DNA from: Saprospiraceae bacterium
Lineage (GTDB): Bacteria; Bacteroidota; Bacteroidia; Chitinophagales; Saprospiraceae
DNA length: 64,000 nucleotides
Direction: 5' to 3'
Assembly: GCA_016720635.1 (NCBI GenBank)
Contig: JADKKF010000002.1
Location: 276,001-340,000 of the forward strand
The position numbers were made by a program, and so were the translations under genes. Position 1 is the first letter of the stretch; each line of letters starts with the position of its first letter. Positions 57,701 to 64,000 of the stretch are shown piece after piece. The notes beneath the pieces were generated by a model. It did not search any database. It was given only the letters and a program-made list of their open reading frames with translations, and was not told the DNA's origin.

Positions 57701-58143
57701 GGAACTTCAAAGTCCGATTTTTGCAACAAATCATTGATCATGCCTTGAAGGCCCATATGTCGGCCGTCGTCTGGCGAATACAATCTTGTGATGCCATATT
57801 CCTCCAATTCCTTGATTTCTTCAGGCAAAATGGTACCGCCTCCGCCTCCAAATATTTTTATATGGCTGGCATTTTTCTCCTTCAAAGAATCAAAAATATA
57901 CTTAAAATACTCGTTGTGGCCGCCTTGATACGAGGTGATGGCGATGGCTTGGACGTCTTCTTGTATGGCAGTATTGACGATTTCGTCCACGCTGCGATTG
58001 TGCCCAAGATGTATGATTTCAGCACCAGAAGCCTGAAGTATCCGCCTCATAATGTTGATGGCAACGTCATGCCCATCAAATAGCGAAGCAGCGGTTACTA
58101 TCCTAATCTTGTGGATAGGCGTATAAATATCAATTGGATCCAT
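54769..58143 (-). CDS. icmF: Fused isobutyryl-CoA mutase IcmF
   Basis: A 1124-residue fusion. The N-terminal B12-binding domain has DGHD with axial ligand H25. A MeaI-type G-protein chaperone follows, with P-loop GITGTGGSGKSS (200-211). The large mutase barrel starts near 515 (FPFTAGVFPFKREGEDPTRMF, then SISGYHIAEAGA). This order is specific to IcmF, which isomerises isobutyryl-CoA and butyryl-CoA; methylmalonyl-CoA mutase has the B12 domain at the end and no internal GTPase. The phenylalanine in GVFPFKR fits IcmF and not methylmalonyl-CoA mutase (tyrosine). A TAAATTTG -7 box lies at 58177-58170 on the minus strand. With MetH it is the second B12 enzyme here. Confidence 0.93.
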   Translation of the reverse strand: MDPIDIYTPIHKIRIVTAASLFDGHDVAINIMRRILQASGAEIIHLGHNRSVDEIVNTAIQEDVQAIAITSYQGGHNEYFKYIFDSLKEKNASHIKIFGGGGGTILPEEIKELEEYGITRLYSPDDGRHMGLQGMINDLLQKSDFEVPFDKNIDLKNLRSTSHVAISHLISFAENSPEAYASISEQIQPIIATSKVPVLGITGTGGSGKSSMVDEILRRFLLDFKDKNIAVVSVDPSKRKTGGALLGDRIRMNSVNSPRVFMRSLATRQSNLALSKYVQSTLDILKLAQFDLIILETSGIGQSDTEIVDHSDITLYIMTPEYGAASQLEKIDMLDFADIIAINKFDKKGALDALRDVKKQYRRNHNLWDVKEEDLPVFGTIASQFNDPGTNRLYAEIISLLNNKTQSNFASTLEISNEMSEKIYIIPPARIRYLAEIAENNRAFDQWIGQQSSLASRLYAIRNTINILKADAKVNIDVERLEELYNQLESDLTGDSRRILAHWNTKYEQYKQDVFEYKVRDKVLAQTTYTLSLSNTRIPKVVLPKYRDWGDLLKWSLNENVPGEFPFTAGVFPFKREGEDPTRMFAGEGGPERTNRRFHYLSLNMPAIRLSTAFDSVTLYGEDPDYRPDIFGKIGNSGVSICCLDDAKKLYSGFDLCSPKTSVSMTINGPAAIICAFFLNAAIDQQCEKYIKAHKLESLVEEKLSAKYDAKGIERPKYHGPIPEGNDGLGLLLLGITGDEVLQPDIYNDLMMGAVKSVRGTVQADILKEDQAQNTCIFSTEFSLRLMGDMQYYFIQNHIRNFYSVSISGYHIAEAGANPITQLAFTLANGFTYVEYYMSRGMNIDDFAPNLSFFFSNGVDPEYAVIGRVARRIWAKAMKLKYKANERSQKLKYHIQTSGRSLHAQEISFNDIRTTLQALYAIYDNCNSLHTNAYDEAITTPTEESVRRAMAIQLIINHELGLAKNENPLQGSFIIEELTDLVEEAVLVEFERITERGGVLGAMETMYQRSKIQEESLYYETLKHNGEYPIIGVNTFLSKDGSPTILPREVIRANESEKIQQINTRTRVQSIDRENALKKLQGLQQVAINNQNIFDALMDASKHATLGDLTHSLYAVGGQYRRNM

Positions 58144-58345
58144 TTTCCTAATATTAAGTATCGTATCTGCAAATTTAGTTCAAAATACACTACCCATGTA
58201 CCCTTATCATTCCAAAAAGATTCCCGCCGTCTTATTCTTCCGTAACTTTTTACCTAGTTTTCCACTTTATTGCCCATCAAAGCAATAATCTCCGACCTTT
58301 TCATACCCTTTAAAATCAACCTCATGAGGACTAGGTTTTTTATTT

Positions 58346-58421
58346 GGGCGTGCCCCTCGCGATGCTCGGGTCGGGTCATCCGCTTTACTTCGTGTTCGCT
58401 CCTACCCCTCACGCGAGGGGG
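58346..58421. repeat. Structured dispersed element, copy 3
   Basis: The sequence GGGCGTGCCCCTCGCG...GGGTCGGGTCATCCGCTTTACTTCG...CCTACCCCTCACGCGAGGGG has ends that can pair in two registers, GCGTG with CACGC or CCCCTCGCG with CGCGAGGGG. It shares GGTCGGG-x2-ATyCG and a following ACTTCGT with the minus strand of copy 1. It is GC-rich in AT-rich surroundings. Confidence 0.6.
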
Positions 58422-58606
58422 GATTTTTCTCCTTGCAATTACCAAGAAAAAAACAACGAGCTACAAATTTTTTCAAGTGAAAATTGTATTTTACTGAGAT
58501 TCTGGAGAAGGTTCATTAACTTGTCGGTATTATATTTAGGTTGTTTATTAAAACGAGGCAGATAAATTCGGTTATAATGGATTATATGTATCAATTAAAG
58601 AGTTAA

Positions 58607-58660
58607 TTCAAGCTTGCAGAATTGAACCCAGCCAGTACATATAAAGATCCTGTTTTTTGA
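58607..58660 (+). pseudogene. Remnant of a lipoprotein gene (3' end)
   Basis: This frame encodes AELNPASTYKDPVF and a stop, matching the C-terminus LKLDPASTYKDGAF of the lipoprotein ending at 63062. The similarity extends into the noncoding DNA after it (GCTGCTATCGAAATGCTTTCAAACT at 58755-58779 against GCTGTTATCAAAATGCTTTCAAACT near 63150). This shows a duplicated block and not chance. Confidence 0.55.
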
Positions 58661-59005
58661 TATTGTCTTAATATTTATAGAGGTGAAATCAATGTTGTCG
58701 GACTTTTATTTTGTATATTTGTATAACTATATTACGAATTGAAGAATATTGGGGCTGCTATCGAAATGCTTTCAAACTAATTTTCATATATTTGTAATGG
58801 TTATCATTAGGAAGGGGTCAATAACCATATTGTAAATTTATTTTAATGAAAATAATTATCACCTCTTTTACAATTTTATTTGAAATAATTCACTGTTCAA
58901 ATGCAGGTTGCGGGATTGGGTCAATACACTCTAGCCTTTATTTAGCATTTTGATGCAAAATATTTATTTAACGTACTTGAAAAATCTATCTAATTTTTAA
59001 ATTTT

Positions 59006-62000
59006 ATGAAGCAAATACTTTTAATTTTCATCGTAGCCTTCACAAACTTATGTAATGCTCAAATAGTTAACATCCCTGATGCCAATTTTAAAGCAAAATT
59101 ATTAGCAGCAAATGCAAATAATTCAATTGCTTCAACCCAAACTCCAGATATAACTTCCTCAGTACAAGTAAACACATTTAATAAAATAGACACCAATGGC
59201 GATGGTGAAATCCAAGTAACTGAAGCAGCAGCAATTAAGTATTTAAATGTGACAAATTCATCCATCCCAAATATGGAGGGTATTGAATATTTCACCAACT
59301 TGCTCGTTTTGAACTGTTCGTATAATTTACTTACTAGTTTAAATGTTTTGGACCTAGCCAGATTGAGACAGTTGCGATGTGATGTAAATAAACTCCCGAG
59401 CTTAGATGTTTCAAGGATAACTAGTTTGATAGAATTGGATTGCAAATATAACAAGCTCATAAGTTTAAATGTTTCTGGATTGACCAATTTGGAAAACTTA
59501 TATTGTGAATATAATGATTTTGAGAGTTTGGATGTGTCTGGATTAACCAACTTAAGAAAATTTGAGTGTCAAGCAAATGAACTTATAAGTTTAGGTCTAA
59601 ATGGATTGACCAATTTACAACACTTCTCATGTGAATTTAATCAGCTTCCTAGTCTAGATGTGTCGAGATTAACCAATTTGAAAGTTTTAACTTGTTATAA
59701 TAACCAGCTCATTAGTTTGAATGTTTCAGGGTTACTCAATTTGGAAACCTTATATTGTAATTATAATCAGCTCCCAAGTCTAGATGTATCAGGGTTAACC
59801 AACTTAGTATCTTTGAAATGTTCAAATCAGTTTAAATGTGACTGGAATATCCAACATACAACAGTTGTATTGTCAAAAAAACCAACTCACGAGTTTAAAT
59901 GTGTCTGGATTAACCAATTTGATGGATTTAAATTGTAATACTAATCAACTTGTGAATTTAAATGTGTCTGGATTAATCAACTTACTAAATTTAGATTGTC
60001 AAAGAAACCAACTACCGAGTTTAGATGTGTCTGGATTAACCAATTTGATGGATTTAAATTGTAAAATTAACAACCTTATAAGATTAAATGTAACAGGATT
60101 AACCAATTTGAAAGTTTTAACTTGCAATAATAACCAGCTCATTAGTTTAAATGTTTCAGGGTCTTTCAGGGTTACCAAACTTAATAACTTTGCATTGTTC
60201 TGATAATCAACTTACGAGTTTAAATGTTTCAGGGTTACCCAATTTGGAAAACTTATATTGTAGTTATAATCAGCTCCCTAGTCTGGATGTATCAGGGTTA
60301 CCCAACTTAGAATCTTTGAATTGTTCTGATAATCAACTCTCGAGTTTAAATGTGTCTGGAATAAACAACTTAAAATCTTTGGATTGTCAAAGAAACCAAC
60401 TCACGAGTTTAGAAGTGTCTGGATTAACCAACTTACAATTTTTGTATTGTTATAATAATCAACTCACGAGTTTAGATTTGTCTGGATTAACCAACTTAAA
60501 ACGTTGTGGAGTGATAATGAATTGGTTGTTTATAAAAATGGTTATATTGAGGATAAATCTTTTCATAATAACACTAACCTTTTCTATATTTGTGCAGATG
60601 AAGGACAAAAATTACATATGTCCAAGACTATTTAGATGACCTAGGTTATACTAATTGTAATATTGGTACTTATTGTAGCTTCACTCCAGGGGGTACGTTC
60701 TACTCGATTCGAGGAAATCAAAAATTTGATAGCAATAATAATGGCTGCGATAGTACTGATATAATATTTCCAAATTTTAAATATTCCATTACTGATGGTA
60801 CTAATGTTGGTTCATTTATATCGGATAGTTCTGGTACATATAATATACCTGTGCAAGCAGGAATACAAACAATAACGCCAATTATTGAGAACCCAACTTA
60901 TTTTAACTTTAATCCCAGTACTTTTAGTGTTGGGTTTCCTGGGACAATAAGTCCCCACATTCAGGATATTTGCATTACCGCAAATGGCACACATCATGAT
61001 CTAGAAGTATTACTAATTCCAATGAATGTAGCGGGACCAGGCTTTAAGGCTAGATATAAATTAGTGTATAAAAACAAAGGAACAAGTACACAATCTGGCA
61101 CTATTGATTTTTCATTTGATGATACCGTTTTAGATCTTGTATCAAGTACTCCTAATTTCACAAGTCAATCAACTGGAAAATTAATTTGGAATTTTACAAA
61201 CTTGCTTCCCATTGAAAGCAGAGAAATCATAATTGTATTAAAATTAAACGCACCAACCGCAACACCCCCATTAAATATTGGGGATATCTTAAGTTACACG
61301 GTTTCAATAAATGGGCAAATAGATGAAACACCGATCGATAATATTGCTACACTAAATCAAAATGTTGTAAACTCTTTTGACCCGAATGATAAAACTTGTT
61401 TAGAAGGTATTAGAATTACACCCGATAAAGTTGGAAATTATGTTCATTATTTAATACGTTTCGAAAACAAGGGAACTGCAAATGCTCAAAATATCGTCGT
61501 TAAAGACATAATAGACACAACCAAATTTGACATAAATACACTAATACCCATAAAAGCAAGCCATAATTTTGAAACGAGAATTTCAAATATAAATAAAGTA
61601 GAGTTTATTTTCCAGGACATTAACCTCCCTTTTGACGATGAAAATAATGATGGTTATGTAACATTTAAGATTAAAACGAAACCTAATTTGGTTTTAGGGG
61701 ATACTTTCAGCAATGTTGCAAATATTTATTTTGACTACAATTTCCCAATTGTTACAAATAACTTTATTACAAATATCCAAAATGCATTAGGAACCCAGCA
61801 AAACTATATTGTTAATGACATAAATACTTATCCCAATCCAGTATATAATGTGTTACATTTTAAAACAGAAAACAAGATTATCAAGGTTGAAGTATATGAT
61901 GTTTTAAGTCGAATAATCAGTACAAATCCCGTCATAGACAATAAAGTTGATTTAAGCGACTTAAAAAACGGAAGCTATATTTTAAAGCTTTTTACTACAA

Positions 62001-62035
62001 AAGGAGTAGCAACTACAAAAATAATAAAAGCGTAA
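59006..62035 (+). pseudogene. Leucine-rich-repeat T9SS surface protein, broken by several indels
   Basis: Pieces in three frames form one protein of about 1,000 residues. They comprise a signal peptide (about 1-18), IPDANFKAKLL and an EF-hand-like DTNGDGEIQ stretch, then about 20 leucine-rich repeats of 21 residues (LxxLxCxxNqLxxLdVSGLtN). After these come a GNQKFDSNNNGCDS carboxypeptidase-regulatory-like module, a module with NSFDPNDKTCLEG (I think DUF7619), and a type A T9SS sorting domain (TYPNPVYN to KIIKA). Frame changes occur near 59828 (about 11 nt missing), 60154-60173 (a 10-nt tandem duplication), 60500 (one A missing in an A-run) and 60618 (one base missing). Read literally, translation stops at 59938. 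Intact relatives are surface adhesins or receptors. Confidence 0.75.
59290..60510 (+). repeat. LRR-coding tandem repeats (about 63 bp)
   Basis: About 20 imperfect units of 63 bp, each with a variant of ctgagtTTAaatgTgTCtGGatTaACCAActtg. Neighbouring units are near-identical over 20-60 bp, which favours slippage and recombination. This explains the indels in this gene better than random point errors. Confidence 0.75.
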
Positions 62036-62405
62036 CTAGACAAGTCTCAAGAGTAAATTACACGGGTATAGTTGATGTAGAATTATGTCCAAAAGAGTTT
62101 TTAGGTATGCGACAGAAATCCTTGCCAAGTTCAGAATAACAATTGAATGGGCGAAAAACTGATTTATACAGCGACATTCAAGATTTTTTGATTTTAGTAA
62201 AATAGTAAGGCTGCATGATTTGGGTAAAAAATGGAGTCTGAACCAATTTGAATTGATATTTAAAACATAAGACCATCCACGGACAAAATTCCAAAAGCTA
62301 TCAACCCTTCTAATAATTTAAGAAAAATTAAAAAATACACTTACGACTCAGAATGAAAAATCAGCGCTAGATAATTTATCATCCATTTACAAGATTCAAT
62401 AATGT
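62036..62405. other. Intergenic region, no gene seen
   Basis: This 370-bp AT-rich stretch has no supported gene, terminator or promoter. Frame fragments such as KKWSLNQFELIFKT are short and lack a start. A block with ATAAAAAAGGAGCT-like sequence is faintly similar to the spacer after 63180, in line with local duplication. Confidence 0.5.
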
Positions 62406-63062
62406 ATGAAATGCAAAATTAATTTCAGTTTAGTACTAATGTTGGCTTTGCCTTTGTTTTATGCATGTGACCCTTACTTCGGTAATAAAGAGTGCCAAGA
62501 AGAACAAACAATCAATCAAACGATGACCATATATCCTTACCGTGACACATTTGCCTTAGGAGATACTATATGGATAGAGACAAAATTTGAATTACCAGCC
62601 AATAGTCCAATATTAAACGATAGTATTTATTTAAGCATACCATTTAACTTTGGAATCGCGTATTTAAGTACTAATCCTTGGCAATATGCATTTTTAAGCT
62701 ATTTTTCATTTGGTTCCAGTTTGGGAAGCTATATTTATCGACCACTTTCTTCTTCTGAACACGGTCAAGATGCTGGTAGCCTTCGATTAATATACAACAA
62801 AAACGGGAATAGCTTTTCCAATAAATTATTCATAGTGTGTAAAAAATCTGGAATTTATCAAATTGCACACATAAACCCCTCCACTGTAAAGTTTTTTAAC
62901 AATAATTTAATGTGCAATCAAGATCTTTCAATTTTAACTAAAATAGATAAAGATAAGAACAACTTTAATTATTTGTTAAAGCACAGTGTAGATACAAGCT
63001 ATTTGAAATTGGACCCAGCTAGCACATATAAAGATGGGGCATTTTATTTTTTCGTAAAATAG
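62406..63062 (+). CDS. Lipoprotein of unknown function, tandem paralogue 1
   Basis: A 218-residue lipoprotein (LPLFYACDPYF, cysteine 21). It has CQEEQTINQTMTIYPYRDTFALGDTIWIETKFELP, a DT-x-x-LGDT-type strand found again in the next gene (YKDTIKLGDTLKVKI). The rest is beta-rich with two late cysteines (C146, C173) but no known domain. It is likely on the periplasmic or outer face of the outer membrane. It belongs to a small local family with the next gene and the remnant at 58.6 kb. Confidence 0.7.
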   Translation: MKCKINFSLVLMLALPLFYACDPYFGNKECQEEQTINQTMTIYPYRDTFALGDTIWIETKFELPANSPILNDSIYLSIPFNFGIAYLSTNPWQYAFLSYFSFGSSLGSYIYRPLSSSEHGQDAGSLRLIYNKNGNSFSNKLFIVCKKSGIYQIAHINPSTVKFFNNNLMCNQDLSILTKIDKDKNNFNYLLKHSVDTSYLKLDPASTYKDGAFYFFVK

Positions 63063-63139
63063 TATAATGACCCAAATGTTAGTAGAAGGCTTGTATTGTG
63101 TATATTCGTAAAAGCTATTTACGTTATTATCATATAAGA

Positions 63140-63177
63140 GCTGTTATCAAAATGCTTTCAAACTGAGTTTGAAGATT
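63140..63177. repeat. Duplicated spacer block after the lipoprotein gene
   Basis: The sequence around GAGCTGTTATCAAAATGCTTTCAAACTGAG is repeated with few changes at about 58752-58783 after the lipoprotein remnant. It marks the 3' edge of a duplicated gene-plus-spacer unit. The rest of the 63063-63343 spacer shows nothing else I can name. Confidence 0.5.
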
Positions 63178-63343
63178 TAACTGTCCATACTCCAAGATAA
63201 TTGCAGGGCCACAAAATTGGATAAAAAAGGAGCTTAAGTATTATTTGTGTGGAGTGTCAAGGAAAAATTTCAAATATTTTATCGAATAATGACGATAAGC
63301 CAAAATTAATTTTATTATCTTCATTCTACAACATTAATTAATT

Positions 63344-64000
63344 ATGTTAAATTCAATGCATGTCAAGAAGCTAAGAGTATTTAACGAATTGATTTTTTCA
63401 TTTTGTTTTATTATTTTTCTACTTGGAAGCTTTTTTTCTTGTGGAGATAAGGTTTTTAATATTAATAAATCTGATGATCCGTGTTCAAATAAAAAACAAG
63501 TAAACATTTCTATCTTTCATACTCCTTATAAAGACACAATAAAATTAGGAGATACATTAAAAGTAAAAATAGAATCTTTTTTTTCTGAATTCAATAATCC
63601 ATTAATTCGTCTAGACACCGATAGCTTAGATGTTCCTGTAGAATTGTTTATCTCAAGAATAGATACATCAAATTTTATTTGGTCTTATGACAAATACTTT
63701 AATTTTCATAAAGTTCATGGTGATTTTGTTTTTAACAAAGTATGTGATATAGGCCAAGAAGAGCCTGGTTACTTATTGTTAAACTACGATAAACAAAACA
63801 ATTTATTTATTAATGAACTGCACCTCGTTCCTATTAGAAAGGGTACTTTTGTTATAGGTGTTTTTTCTTCTTCAGAATTTAAAAAAATAGATCCTAATGC
63901 AAATTGCCTACAAACTTTTGTTTATAAAACACAAGCAAATATAGCTAAAGACAATCACTACTATCTAAATCAATCTAGTTTAGATTCAAATATAAGAAAA
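63344..64000 (+). CDS. Lipoprotein of unknown function, tandem paralogue 2 (partial)
   Basis: 219 codons are open to the window end without a stop. A long N-terminus leads to a lipoprotein signal (FLLGSFFSCGDKVFN). ATGs at 63344 and 63356 are both possible starts; the second leaves a more usual signal length. HTPYKDTIKLGDTLKVKIESFF matches the equivalent stretch of the gene at 62406-63062. Overall similarity is low outside that stretch, so this is a diverged paralogue. Function unknown. Confidence 0.65.
   Translation, partial: MLNSMHVKKLRVFNELIFSFCFIIFLLGSFFSCGDKVFNINKSDDPCSNKKQVNISIFHTPYKDTIKLGDTLKVKIESFFSEFNNPLIRLDTDSLDVPVELFISRIDTSNFIWSYDKYFNFHKVHGDFVFNKVCDIGQEEPGYLLLNYDKQNNLFINELHLVPIRKGTFVIGVFSSSEFKKIDPNANCLQTFVYKTQANIAKDNHYYLNQSSLDSNIRK

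Larger units (their letters stand above)
58144..59005. other. Intergenic region with structured element and gene remnant
   Basis: This 860-bp stretch holds the icmF leader, copy 3 of the structured element (58346-58421), and a lipoprotein-gene remnant with duplicated downstream sequence (58607-58783). A 35-codon frame from an ATG at about 58846 (MKIIITSFTILFEIIHCSNA) looks like a signal peptide, but nothing supports it as a gene. The rest shows nothing I can name. Confidence 0.6.

Noticed and set aside
58254..58445. Minus-strand frame of 63 codons including MKRSEIIALMGNKVEN
   Set aside because: The first half is coded by the GC-rich structured element and is very basic. The tail could be a gene remnant, but no start or neighbour supports it.
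59290..60510. CRISPR-like direct repeats
   Set aside because: The 63-bp units are coding leucine-rich repeats without unique spacers, and there are no cas genes.

Overview
The window looks like a chromosomal segment of an AT-rich member of the phylum Bacteroidota, possibly near Saprospiria or Chitinophagia. The evidence is a SusC/SusD pair, several exported proteins ending in type IX secretion (T9SS) sorting domains, Bacteroidota-style promoters (TAnnTTTG -7 boxes) and family-typical genes (DUF4783, GH3-family acyl-amido synthetase, PorT-like barrels, IcmF). No phage, insertion sequence, CRISPR array or rRNA was seen.

Layout. 1-4245 (minus): a partial outer-membrane protein, coaX, a TonB-dependent receptor and lolD. 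4427-8470: an AI-2E family permease and a two-domain M16 peptidase. 8767-11672: four overlapping genes (DinB-like, NRDE/TANGO2-like, ATP-grasp, LysE), an uncharacterised cluster. 11694-19376 (minus): an Omp28-like T9SS cargo gene with an in-frame stop, a second LysE, a family 2 glycosyltransferase, metH and tadA. 19691-31262: a complete starch/maltodextrin utilisation locus. SusC, SusD and a SusE-like binding lipoprotein are followed by a T9SS-exported GH13 amylase, a second GH13 enzyme and an MFS sugar permease, so capture, cleavage, outer-membrane import and cytoplasmic uptake sit together. 31334-37674 (minus): ruvC, an S9 peptidase and a large protein with a dead gluzincin-like domain and an outer-membrane barrel. 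37846-43272: a choice-of-anchor-V protein, mnmG, GH3, a small unknown gene and recO. 43325-51115: a secreted metzincin, an ABC-F ATPase, tRNA-Cys, DUF4783, an IscA-type protein and a flippase.

From 51335 the character changes. 51335-52617 holds a tandem array of two alternating small genes (here X and L) joined by 4-nt ATGA overlaps. X is unrecognised and L is a small lipoprotein. This is my best candidate for an undescribed system. lpxD and icmF follow a PorT-like barrel gene. The last 6 kb is an unstable accessory region with a leucine-rich-repeat T9SS protein broken by several indels, paralogous lipoprotein genes and the remnant of another copy.

Two themes cut across the window. First, a structured dispersed element of about 75-110 bp occurs three times (8.6, 52.7 and 58.4 kb). 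Second, many genes carry single indels or a stop (coaX, lysE, the Omp28-like gene, X2, L2, the LRR gene). Several sit next to homopolymers and would be explained by sequencing error, but an 11-nt deletion and a 10-nt tandem duplication in the LRR gene look like real repeat slippage.
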